DNA of 42,460 nucleotides. Source: Burkholderiales bacterium. GTDB taxonomy: Bacteria; Pseudomonadota; Gammaproteobacteria; Burkholderiales; Burkholderiaceae_C. The position numbers were made by a program, and so were the translations under genes. Where the stretch lies: NCBI GenBank assembly GCA_003963075.1, contig RXJV01000034.1, positions 1-42,460 of the forward strand, read 5' to 3'. Each line of letters begins with the position of its first letter. The stretch's first letter is position 1. Of this stretch, positions 9,519-18,563 are shown one piece after another. The notes beneath the pieces are model-generated. The model ran no database searches, was not told the DNA's origin, and saw only the letters and a list, made by a program, of their open reading frames with translations.

Positions 9519-10739
9519 TCAGATGATCTGGCGGTTCTTCAGTGCGTCCAGCTCTTCGTCGGACAAGGCGGCCAGCGACTGGAGGACTTCGTGCGTGTGT
9601 TGGCCCAGCAGCGGCGGTGCCCTGCGGTAGCTCACCGGTGTGGCCGAGAGCTTCAGGGCGCTGCCGGGAACACTGACCTGGTCGGCCGTGGGATGGGGCA
9701 GTTCTTGGCGCATGCCACGGGCCAGCACTTGCGGATCCTTGAACACATCGGCCATGTCGTTGATGGGACCGCAAGGCACGCCCACCGCCTCCAGCAGCCG
9801 GATCCATTCGTCGCGCTCGCGCTGGAGCATCAGCGCCTCCAGCAAGGGCACCAGTTGCTCCCGGTGCCGCACGCGGGCGGGGTTGCTGGCAAAGCGCGGG
9901 TCCTCGGCCAGTTCGGGCTGACCGGCGACCTGTGTCAATTTGCGGAACTGCCCGTCGTTGCCACAGGCCACGATGACCCAGCCATCCGCCACCTTGAACA
10001 CCTGGTAAGGCACGATGTTGGGGTGCGCATTGCCCCAGCGCACCGGCGGCGATCCCGTGGCCAGGTAGTTCGTCGCCATGTTCGCCATCATGGCCACCTG
10101 CGAGTCCAGCAGGCAGATGTCCAGGTGCTGGCCTTCTCCGGAGCGCTCCTTGTGGTTCAGCGCGGCCAGGATCGCAATGGTGGCGTGCGCGCCGGTGAAC
10201 AGGTCAGCAATCGCGACCCCGGCCTTCTGGGGCGAAGCGCCGGGCAGGCCTTCACGCTCACCGGTGACGCTCATGAAACCACCCATGCCCTGCACGATGA
10301 AGTCGTAGCCGGCGCGCGGAGCGTACGGCCCGGTCTGGCCGAAACCCGTGATCGAACAATAGATGAGGCCCGGATGTTCACCGCGCAGGCTCTCGTGGTC
10401 GAGCCCGTAGCGCTGCATGTCGCCCACCTTGAAGTTCTCGACCAGCACATCGCATTCGGCCAACAGGCGCCGGATCAGGCCTTGGCCTTCCGCTGTGGAG
10501 ATGTCGAGCGTGACCGATCGCTTGTTGCGGTTGACCGCCAGGTAGTAAGCGGCTTCGGTCGTGTCTTGCCCCGAAGCATCGCGCGCATACGGCGGGCCCC
10601 ATTGCCGCGTGTCGTCGCCCTGGCCGGGGCGTTCGATCTTGATCACATCCGCGCCCAGATCGGCCAGCGTCTGCGTGCACCAGGGGCCGGCCAAGATCCG
10701 CGTCAGGTCCAAGACCCGCACATGACTGAGAGCGCCCAT
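9519..10739 (-). CDS. CaiB/BaiF family CoA-transferase (module A)
   Basis: The 406-residue class III CoA-transferase probably activates adipate or a similar dicarboxylate using an acyl-CoA donor such as succinyl-CoA. Family marks are the start MGALSHVRVLDLTRILAGPW, the segment GADVIKIERPG, NRNKRSVTLD near residue 71, and the candidate catalytic Asp179 in VAIADLFTG. The start at 10739 matches the module B paralogue, also 406 residues; an in-frame extension to 10877 would overlap the tctC-like gene. The substrate is inferred from the surrounding beta-oxidation genes. Confidence 0.94.
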   Translation of the reverse strand: MGALSHVRVLDLTRILAGPWCTQTLADLGADVIKIERPGQGDDTRQWGPPYARDASGQDTTEAAYYLAVNRNKRSVTLDISTAEGQGLIRRLLAECDVLVENFKVGDMQRYGLDHESLRGEHPGLIYCSITGFGQTGPYAPRAGYDFIVQGMGGFMSVTGEREGLPGASPQKAGVAIADLFTGAHATIAILAALNHKERSGEGQHLDICLLDSQVAMMANMATNYLATGSPPVRWGNAHPNIVPYQVFKVADGWVIVACGNDGQFRKLTQVAGQPELAEDPRFASNPARVRHREQLVPLLEALMLQRERDEWIRLLEAVGVPCGPINDMADVFKDPQVLARGMRQELPHPTADQVSVPGSALKLSATPVSYRRAPPLLGQHTHEVLQSLAALSDEELDALKNRQII

Positions 10740-10743
10740 GTGT

Positions 10744-11733
10744 TCAGTCCAGTTGAACGTTGGCTGTCTGAACGACCTTCGACCATTTGGCGGCCTCGGT
10801 CTGGATGAAGGCTGCAAATTGCGCCGGACTGTCTGGTGCGGCTTCCGCACCCTGCTCCTTGAGTGTTTGCTTGACATCGGGCTGCGCCAGGATCAGCCTG
10901 ATTTCTTCATTGAGCCGGCTGACCAGGCTGGCCGGCGTCGACGCCGGAGCCCACATCCCAAACCACGAGCTGGCGTCGTATCCCGCAACGCCGGACTCTG
11001 CAATCGTGGGCACATCCGGCAGCGCTGCGGAACGCTTGGCCGTGGTCACCGCAACCGCACGCAGTGCACCAGACTTGATGTGAGGCATGGCCGATGGCAG
11101 GTTGTCGAACATGCAAGTGGTTTGGTTGCCCAGCAAATCCGTGATCGCCGGTGCACTGCCGCGATAAGGCACGTGCGCCATGGAAACCTGGGCCATCTGC
11201 TCGAACATGGCTCCGCACAAATGAATCGAGGTTCCGTTGCCGGCTGACGCGTAGGTCAGCTTGCCGGGTGCGGCCTTGGCGGCCGCTATCAGGTCCTTGA
11301 CCGTCTTGATCGGCTGGGACGGGTTCACGACCAACACGTTCGGGACCATGGCGACCAGACCGATCGGTGCGAAATCCTTGAAAGGATCGTAGGCCAGCTT
11401 CTTGTAGAGGTACTGGTTGATGGAATGCGTTCCGATCGTTCCCATCAGCAGCGTGTGACCATCACCGACTGCCTTGGCCACCATCGCGGAACCGATGGCG
11501 CCGCCCGCACCGGGCTTGTTGTCCACCACCACGGTCCCACCCAAACGGGTGGCCAGATGACGTCCCACCAGACGACCAAGAATGTCGGTGGTACCGCCTG
11601 CGGGGAAAGGCACCAGGATCGTGATCGGTTTGCTCGGATAGCCGGACTGTGCCCACGCAGGCAGCACGATGGTCAGTGCGCTCATGGACAAGAGTTGGCG
11701 ACGGTTCATGAATGGGGATGGGTTTTTTGACAT
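10744..11733 (-). CDS. Orphan tripartite tricarboxylate transporter (TctC/Bug) substrate-binding protein
   Basis: The 329-residue periplasmic binding protein has an N-terminal export signal (basic MNRRQLL, then a hydrophobic run ending ALTIVLPAWAQS). The mature part begins YPSKPITILVPFPAGGTTD, the Bug-family ligand-loop signature, followed by VVDNKPGAGGAIGS. No TctA or TctB membrane components are encoded nearby, so it is an orphan binding protein. An adipate-binding orphan of this family (AdpC) is known from Rhodopseudomonas, so capture or sensing of adipate is a reasonable inference. It lies inside module A and has no counterpart in module B. The start at 11733 could alternatively be 11709. 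Confidence 0.93.
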   Translation of the reverse strand: MSKNPSPFMNRRQLLSMSALTIVLPAWAQSGYPSKPITILVPFPAGGTTDILGRLVGRHLATRLGGTVVVDNKPGAGGAIGSAMVAKAVGDGHTLLMGTIGTHSINQYLYKKLAYDPFKDFAPIGLVAMVPNVLVVNPSQPIKTVKDLIAAAKAAPGKLTYASAGNGTSIHLCGAMFEQMAQVSMAHVPYRGSAPAITDLLGNQTTCMFDNLPSAMPHIKSGALRAVAVTTAKRSAALPDVPTIAESGVAGYDASSWFGMWAPASTPASLVSRLNEEIRLILAQPDVKQTLKEQGAEAAPDSPAQFAAFIQTEAAKWSKVVQTANVQLD

Positions 11734-11778
11734 GGCGCTGTTCCGAGGGTTGGGACGTGGATGATGGGTGGAGGCTGT

Positions 11779-12939
11779 TCAGTCTTGGCGCATGAGGTGT
11801 TTGCCGATGATCAGTTGCTGGATCTGCGTCGTGCCCTCGTACAGGCGCAACAGGCGCACATCGCGGTAAAAGCGCTCGACCTTGTATTCGTTGATGTAGC
11901 CCGCGCCACCATGAACCTGCACGCCACGGTCCGCCACTCGCCCGACCATCTCTGTCGTGAAGAGCTTGGTGCACGAGGCCTGCATGCTCACCTCGGGATC
12001 GGTCACGCCAAAGGGTTTGGCGTCGTAGCGCTGCGCCACCGCCTTGACCATGGACCAGCCCGCCAGCAGTTCGGCCTGGCTGTCGGCCAGCATGGCCTGC
12101 ACCAGTTGAAAGTCGCCGATGCGCTGTCCGAACTGCTTGCGTTCCTGGGCATAGGCAATCGACTCCTGCAGGATGCGTTGCGCCATGCCACAGGCCAGTG
12201 CGGAAACGTGGAGGCGTCCGCGGTCCAGTACCTTCATGGCCGTCTTGAAGCCTTTTCCCGGCACACCGCCGATGATGTCGGCCGCCGGCACGCGCACGTT
12301 GTCCAGGTTCACGTCGCAGGTCTTCGTGCCGCGCTGGCCCATCTTCTTGTCCGGCTTGCCCAGGGTGATGCCTGGCAGATCCGACGGGACGATGAAGGCG
12401 GAGATACCGCCAGCGCCCTGGCCATCGGTACGCGCCATCAGCGTGAAAGCGCCGGCGCGCGGTGCGTTGGTGATGAAGCGCTTGCTGCCGCTGAGCAAGT
12501 AGTCGTCGCCGTCCCGGACACCACGTGTCTGCAGGGCTGCGGCATCCGACCCGGCATTCGGCTCGGTGAGGGCAAAGGAGATGATCAGCTCGCCACTGGC
12601 GATGCGGGGCAGGTATTCGGCTTTCTGTTCGGCGGTGCCGTCCATCAGGATGCCCTGGGACCCAATGCCGATGTTGGTCCCCACCACCGAGCGGAAAGCC
12701 AGAGCGGTCTGACCCAGCTCGTAAGCCACTTCGCATTCCTGTGCCATTGACAGACCGATGCCGCCAAATTCCTCGGGAATCGACAGGCCAAACAGCCCCA
12801 GTTCCTTCATGTCATCGACGATGTCCGAGGGGACGTCGTCCAGTTCTTCCACGCTGTTTTCGGCGGGGACCAGACGCTCGCGGATGAAGCGTTGCACGCT
12901 GTCCTTGAGCAGAGAAAAGGTTTCTGAGTCGAGAGCCAT
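11779..12939 (-). CDS. Acyl-CoA dehydrogenase, probably adipyl-CoA acting (module A)
   Basis: The 386-residue FAD enzyme introduces the 2,3 double bond into an acyl-CoA and passes electrons to ETF. Visible family segments are FALTEPNAGSDAA in the FAD-binding region, GQRGTKTCDVNLDNVRVP, RKQFGQRIGDFQLVQ, VQVHGGAGYINEYKVERFYRD and the C-terminal LYEGTTQIQ, which carries the catalytic-glutamate region of the short/medium-chain group. The start at 12939 matches the 385-residue paralogue in module B. It is first in its operon and divergent from the LysR gene, with a shared regulatory region. Confidence 0.94.
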   Translation of the reverse strand: MALDSETFSLLKDSVQRFIRERLVPAENSVEELDDVPSDIVDDMKELGLFGLSIPEEFGGIGLSMAQECEVAYELGQTALAFRSVVGTNIGIGSQGILMDGTAEQKAEYLPRIASGELIISFALTEPNAGSDAAALQTRGVRDGDDYLLSGSKRFITNAPRAGAFTLMARTDGQGAGGISAFIVPSDLPGITLGKPDKKMGQRGTKTCDVNLDNVRVPAADIIGGVPGKGFKTAMKVLDRGRLHVSALACGMAQRILQESIAYAQERKQFGQRIGDFQLVQAMLADSQAELLAGWSMVKAVAQRYDAKPFGVTDPEVSMQASCTKLFTTEMVGRVADRGVQVHGGAGYINEYKVERFYRDVRLLRLYEGTTQIQQLIIGKHLMRQD

Positions 12940-13073
12940 GTCGTTCGAAGTTCCAGGGTTGTGCCCTTGAGACGGGGCTTTGTAGGGGTCAGGGGGATTG
13001 TGTGGTTCGCGGAATGGTTTGACAATCAGGCCAATGTTTAACACTACGTCAAATACCGTTTGACAGTCGATCC
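12940..13073. promoter_or_regulatory. Divergent promoter/operator region with LysR-type palindrome
   Basis: The spacer between the module A operon and lysR contains GTCAAATACCGTTTGAC at 13048-13064, a perfect 6-bp inverted repeat with a 5-bp centre. A further TTTGAC occurs at 13018-13023, giving three related half-sites. A consensus-like TTGACA at 13019-13024 could be a -35 box for lysR, though no good -10 follows. Position and symmetry suit a LysR-type binding site; function is inferred. Confidence 0.6.
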
Positions 13074-13967
13074 ATGGACCTGACCGGACTGGTGCTGCTG
13101 GTGGACATCCTTGATGCCGGCAACTTGAGCAGCGCTGCGCGCAAACTGAAAGTCAGTCGCGCCAACGTCAGCTACCACCTGCAGCAGCTGGAGAAGTCGG
13201 TGGGCGTGCAACTGGTGCGTCGGACGACCCGGCGCATCGAGCCCACCGAAATCGGCCAGACGCTCTACCGGCACGGCTGCGCCATTCGAGACGAACTCGC
13301 CGCAGCCAGCGAGGCCATCACCATGCTGGGGCGTGGTCTCCATGGGGCCGTCCGGGTCAGCGTGCCCACCGGCTTTGGACAGCTGGTCATGACCGACTGG
13401 CTGCTGGAATTCAAGCGGCAGTACCCCGAGATCAGCCTGGAGCTGCTGTTCGAGAACCGCGTGGACGACCTGCTGCGCGACGAGGTTGATGTGGCCATCC
13501 GGGTCATGTCAGAGCCACCGGAGGCCTTGGTGGCCAGAGAGTTGGCGCAGGTGCGCTACGTGGCCTGTGCCTCGACCGAGTTCGCCCGGACGACAGGGCT
13601 GCCGGAAGATCTAGAAGCGCTGCGGCGCCTGCCGCTGATCACGTCGTCGGTGGTGGGGCGTGAGCTGCGGCTGGCGGCCTACAGGAACGATGTTCGCCAA
13701 GAAGTCACACTGAACCCAACGCTGGCGTCGGAGAACTTTCAGTTCCTGCGAGAAGCCATTCTGTCGGGACTGGGTATCGGTCTGGTGCCCAGCTATGTCG
13801 TTCAGGAAGACGTGAGAACGGGACGCGTGGTCACCGCGCTGGATCCATGGCGCCTCAGTATTTTTGGCACCCGGCTATTCCTGTTGCGGATGCCGGGGCG
13901 GTATCAAACACTGGCGGTGCGCACCTTCATCGACTTCATCATCAACAAGGCTGCCCGCTGGTCGTGA
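13074..13967 (+). CDS. LysR-family transcriptional regulator (module A)
   Basis: The 297-residue regulator has the typical LysR layout. The N-terminal winged helix-turn-helix (about residues 1-60) includes LSSAARKLKVSRANVSYHLQ and the following wing QLVRRTTRRIEPTEIG. The effector-binding domain starts near residue 90 with GAVRVSVPTGFGQLV and includes SGLGIGLVPSYV. Divergent orientation and a short spacer with a palindrome indicate that it controls the module A operon and itself; the inducer is probably a pathway acid or CoA ester, which the sequence does not show. The ATG is preceded by the palindrome only 10 bp away, consistent with autoregulation. Confidence 0.95.
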   Translation: MDLTGLVLLVDILDAGNLSSAARKLKVSRANVSYHLQQLEKSVGVQLVRRTTRRIEPTEIGQTLYRHGCAIRDELAAASEAITMLGRGLHGAVRVSVPTGFGQLVMTDWLLEFKRQYPEISLELLFENRVDDLLRDEVDVAIRVMSEPPEALVARELAQVRYVACASTEFARTTGLPEDLEALRRLPLITSSVVGRELRLAAYRNDVRQEVTLNPTLASENFQFLREAILSGLGIGLVPSYVVQEDVRTGRVVTALDPWRLSIFGTRLFLLRMPGRYQTLAVRTFIDFIINKAARWS

Positions 13968-13984
13968 TGCTGGGCCCAAGCGCC

Positions 13985-14165
13985 TCAAGTGCTGGCGCAA
14001 GACCGCCTGAACTCGGCAGGGGTCACGTTGAGAACACGTCTAAAAACGCGGGTCATGTGGCTCTGATCTGAAAACCCGCAGTTGGCGGCCACCACCTTGA
14101 GCGGAACGTCCGGACGCGCCAGTTGTCGCTGGGCGTGCTTGACCCGTTGATCCAGTAGGCCGCAA
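13985..14165 (-). pseudogene. 3' remnant of an AraC-family regulator gene
   Basis: The last 60 or so residues of an AraC/XylS protein are readable: the second helix-turn-helix with KVVAANCGFSDQSHMTRVFR and the end NVTPAEFRRSCAST. The upstream part, including the first helix-turn-helix and effector domain, is missing. Homology stops near 14165, a few bases before the 23-bp repeat at 14185. The intact AraC gene at 14598-15539 carries the similar CGFSDQSH and TPAEYR motifs, so this may be the module A counterpart, lost by deletion. Confidence 0.8.
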
Positions 14166-14597
14166 GCACTCGCCCCGCGAGCGCGCAGACCTTGACGGCG
14201 AGAACGGCGTGGTAGCTTGGGTCGACACGGCAAGCCCTCCTGCGAGGTAAACACTTCAGACGCCCGCGCGTGCGGAGACGAAATCCTGGCGGGGACCCAT
14301 CGGGCCGGCCACCCCGCTTGCCCTGTGCGCCGACCGGTTGGCGAGCCTTGTACGATTTGGTCGCTCACTGCCTCTTGCTGCATGTTCGTGAAGCCCCCGC
14401 AGCGAGGCGAACTGCCGGTCGTTGAGCCCAGCAGCAGAAGCGGTTTCCCCACGGCCTGACGGCGAGACTCGCGCGCTCAGCGGCACGTTACACCTCGGCT
14501 TGGCGCTGCCGGTGGGGGGAACCCTGATGAAGACCCCAGCCATTAAGACGAAAATAGGGGCTCGGGCAAAACCATCGGAACACCGGAGACGCAGTTT
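14166..14597. other. Junction DNA between modules A and B, no recognisable gene
   Basis: About 430 bp without a convincing coding region. Frames are open on both strands because of base composition, but none resembles a known family to me. It starts with the 23-bp block also found next to IS1071 (3364-3386). The last 100 bp presumably hold the promoter of the AraC gene, with GGAGA just before its GTG start; no clear -35/-10 pair was found. Confidence 0.5.
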
Positions 14598-15539
14598 GTG
14601 GGCCAGCTCATTGCACCTGACGAGGTACCTCGCTGGATTCCCGGTGAGCTGACGCTCGACAGCGCCGCGTCCGGCTGGGAGCAGGTGACCGTCAAGGGCT
14701 ATCGCTACGGCGCGCTCGACGTCGCCATCCCCTCGATGCGCGACTACATGCTCGTCAGCTACAAGGGCGAAGAGTCCATCATGAGCCGGCGCGCCGGAGG
14801 CCCGTGGCAAAGCGAACGTGTCGGGCGCGGCGTGTGTTCCCTGCTGACCCGCGGCGAATCCTCGCAATGGCGATGGGACCGCCCCATCGACGTCGGCCAC
14901 ATCTACCTATCGCAGACCGAGCTGTGCCGCGTCGCCGAGGATGTCTTCGAGCGCCGCGTCAGCGAGGTCGGCATGGAAGACTGGGTCCGGGCCGAAGACC
15001 CCATCTTGCCCGGCCTGATGTCCGCCTTCGAGGACGAACTGACCAGCGGCGGGCTGGGCGGCAACCTCTATCGAGCGGCCCTGGTGAACCAGCTATGCAT
15101 CCACCTGCTGCGCCGCTACGCCAAGGCCGGGGTACGCGAAGTGCCGCTGGCCGGCCGCATGGCCGAGTGGCAGCGGCGGCGCCTGGTGCAGTACGTCGAG
15201 GACAACCTGGAGCGCAACTTCAAGCTCGACGAGCTCGCGGGCGAGGCCAGCGTCAGCGTGTCAGGGCTGATCCGCAAGTTCCGCGTCGAGTTCGGCTGTT
15301 CACCGCATGCCTACGTACTGCGCCAGCGTCTGGAGCGTGCGCGGCGGCTGCTGGCGCGTCAGTTCGCCGAGCCGCTGAAGTGCATTGCCACCGATTGCGG
15401 GTTCTCCGACCAAAGTCACCTGGTCCGCCACTTCAAGCGCGCCTTCCAGCAGACGCCCGCCGAGTACCGCAGTTCGGTCACCGGGCGACCGCTGGATATG
15501 TCGGGGCAGATCATCCGCATCGACGCTTCTGGTCGCTGA
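14598..15539 (+). CDS. AraC/XylS-family transcriptional regulator (module B, ChnR candidate)
   Basis: The 313-residue protein has a variable N-terminal sensory domain (about 1-195) and a C-terminal AraC DNA-binding domain with two helix-turn-helix units: LDELAGEASVSVSGLIRKFR, then LKCIATDCGFSDQSHLVRHF ending TPAEYR. It starts at a GTG (14598) with GGAGA seven bases upstream; no better ATG aligns with the family. In Acinetobacter the chn genes are controlled by an AraC/XylS-type protein, ChnR, so this gene, convergent with the end of module B, is the natural candidate activator of that operon. That role is inference from context. Confidence 0.9.
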   Translation: MGQLIAPDEVPRWIPGELTLDSAASGWEQVTVKGYRYGALDVAIPSMRDYMLVSYKGEESIMSRRAGGPWQSERVGRGVCSLLTRGESSQWRWDRPIDVGHIYLSQTELCRVAEDVFERRVSEVGMEDWVRAEDPILPGLMSAFEDELTSGGLGGNLYRAALVNQLCIHLLRRYAKAGVREVPLAGRMAEWQRRRLVQYVEDNLERNFKLDELAGEASVSVSGLIRKFRVEFGCSPHAYVLRQRLERARRLLARQFAEPLKCIATDCGFSDQSHLVRHFKRAFQQTPAEYRSSVTGRPLDMSGQIIRIDASGR

Positions 15540-15559
15540 CCGGGACGTGACCCCCGGTC
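15538..15559. terminator. Possible hairpin between convergent araC and etfA
   Basis: GACCGGG and CCCGGTC pair across an 8-base loop, overlapping the araC stop. There is no T-run on either side, so rho-independent termination is doubtful. Confidence 0.3.
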
Positions 15560-15572
15560 GTCGGCAACAAGG

Positions 15573-16526
15573 TCAGAGCGTCCTGGCGAGTTCGGGCACT
15601 GCCTCGAAGAGGTCGGCCTCCAGGCCGTAATCGGCGACGCTGAAGATCGGCGCCTCCGGATCCTTGTTGATCGCGACGATGACCTTGCTGTCCTTCATGC
15701 CGGCGAGGTGTTGGATCGCGCCACTGATGCCAGCAGCGATGTACAGCTGCGGCGCGACGATCTTGCCCGTCTGCCCGACCTGCCAGTCGTTGGGGGCGTA
15801 GCCGGCATCCACCGCCGCGCGACTGGCACCCAGCGCAGCGCCGAGCTTGTCCGCCAGGGGGGTCAACACCTCGTTGAACTTGTCGCTCGACCCCAGCGCG
15901 CGGCCGCCGCTGACGACGATCTTCGCGGCCGTCAGCTCGGGCCGGTCGAGCTTGGCGATCTCGCTGCCGACGAAGCGGCTGCGGCTGCCGTCGGCCACCG
16001 CCGCGATGGTCTCGACCGCCGCGTTGCCGCCGCTGCCCGGTGCGGGGTCGAAGCCGGTCGTCCGCACGGTAACGACCTTGATCGCATCCGCACTCTTCAC
16101 GGTGGCGATGGCATTGCCAGCGTAGATCGACCGCTCGAAGGTGTCCGGGGCGATCACCCGGGTCGCATCGCTGATCTGCGCGACATCGAGCAGCGCGGCA
16201 ACGCGTGGCGCCACGTTCTTGCCGTGTGTCGTGGCCGGGAACAGGATGTGGCTGTAGCCCGGCGCCACCGCCAGCACCTGCGCGGCGACGGTCTCCGCCA
16301 GCTGCGCGGCGAGGCTCTCGCCATCGGCCAGCAGCACCCGGGCAACGCCGTCGATCTGCGCCGCCGCCCGGGCGGCGCCGGCGGCCTCGTGGCCGGCGAC
16401 GAGCACATGCACCGCGGCGCCTTCACCGGCACAGGCCAGCGCTGCGGTGACGGTGTTTAGGGTCGCGCCCTTGACCGCGGCGTGGTCGTGTTCGGCCACG
16501 ACGAGGATTCTTCCGGGTATGGACAT
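15573..16526 (-). CDS. etfA: Electron transfer flavoprotein alpha subunit (module B)
   Basis: The 317-residue ETF alpha subunit carries the FAD-domain signature [15 protein letters not shown], then [31 protein letters not shown] and [16 protein letters not shown]. It is a few residues longer than the module A copy because of short insertions in the N-terminal half, which is the more diverged part. The start lies 2 bp after the etfB stop, indicating translational coupling. It is the final gene of the 14-gene operon and would hand electrons from adipyl-CoA dehydrogenase to the quinone pool through ETF:ubiquinone oxidoreductase encoded elsewhere. Confidence 0.96.
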   Translation of the reverse strand: MSIPGRILVVAEHDHAAVKGATLNTVTAALACAGEGAAVHVLVAGHEAAGAARAAAQIDGVARVLLADGESLAAQLAETVAAQVLAVAPGYSHILFPATTHGKNVAPRVAALLDVAQISDATRVIAPDTFERSIYAGNAIATVKSADAIKVVTVRTTGFDPAPGSGGNAAVETIAAVADGSRSRFVGSEIAKLDRPELTAAKIVVSGGRALGSSDKFNEVLTPLADKLGAALGASRAAVDAGYAPNDWQVGQTGKIVAPQLYIAAGISGAIQHLAGMKDSKVIVAINKDPEAPIFSVADYGLEADLFEAVPELARTL

Positions 16527-16528
16527 GG

Positions 16529-17278
16529 TCAGATCACCTTCTCTTCGTTCTTCAGCCGGGCCACGAGAGCCGCCACATCGGGCACCTTGATGCCGGCGCT
16601 GCGCCTGGCCGGCTCTGCGACCTTCAGCGTCTGGATGCGCGGCGCCACGTCCACGCCCAGCTCGGCCGACCCGACGACGACCAGCGGCTTCTTCTTGGCC
16701 TTCATGATGTTGGGCAGCGTCACATAGCGCGGCTCGTTCAGGCGCAGGTCGGCGGTGACGACGGCCGGCAGCAACAGCGCCAGCGTCTCAAGGCCGCCGT
16801 CGACCTCGCGCGTGACGGTGACCGTCTCGCCCACCACGATGACCTTGCTGGCGAAGGTGGCCTGCGGCCAGCCCAGCAGCGCGGCCAGCATCTGACCGGT
16901 CTGGTTGCAGTCGTCGTCGATGGCCTGCTTGCCCAGGATCACCAGGCGCGGCTGCTCCCGCTCGACCAGACGTTGCAGCAACTTGGCCACCGCCAGCGGC
17001 TCCAGTTCCTCGGCCGTCTCGACCAAGATGCCGCGGTCGGCGCCGATCGCCGTGGCCGTGCGCAGGGTGTCCTGGCAGGGCATGACACCGCAGGAGACGG
17101 CGATGATCTCGGTCGCCACGCCCCTCTCCTTCAGCCGGACGGCCTCTTCGACGGCGATCTCGTCGAAGGGGTTCATGCTCATCTTCACGTTGGCGATGTC
17201 CATGCCGGTGCCGTCGCTCTTGACGCGCACCTTGACGTTGTAGTCGACCACCCGCTTCACTGGGACCAGCACCTTCAT
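16529..17278 (-). CDS. etfB: Electron transfer flavoprotein beta subunit (module B)
   Basis: This is a 249-residue ETF beta subunit, the same length as its module A paralogue. Shared landmarks are [52 protein letters not shown] and [20 protein letters not shown]. The start at 17278 follows AAGGAGCAAGAG, a good ribosome-binding site; a longer frame to 17323 overlaps the thiolase end. Third positions look more G/C-rich than in the module A copy, so the two modules probably had separate histories rather than arising by recent duplication. Confidence 0.97.
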   Translation of the reverse strand: MKVLVPVKRVVDYNVKVRVKSDGTGMDIANVKMSMNPFDEIAVEEAVRLKERGVATEIIAVSCGVMPCQDTLRTATAIGADRGILVETAEELEPLAVAKLLQRLVEREQPRLVILGKQAIDDDCNQTGQMLAALLGWPQATFASKVIVVGETVTVTREVDGGLETLALLLPAVVTADLRLNEPRYVTLPNIMKAKKKPLVVVGSAELGVDVAPRIQTLKVAEPARRSAGIKVPDVAALVARLKNEEKVI

Positions 17279-17297
17279 CTCTTGCTCCTTGATCTGA

Positions 17298-18512
<1,215 letters not shown>

Positions 18513-18563
18513 GGAAGATCCGTGAAAGGGGTTGCAATGAGTCGCGCAGATCCGTCGCGCGGA

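Noticed and set aside
7430-10808. Long plus-strand open frames (7430-8650 and 9483-10808) opposite module A genes
   Set aside because: Same reason: they shadow well-supported beta-oxidation and CoA-transferase genes and have no recognisable domains.
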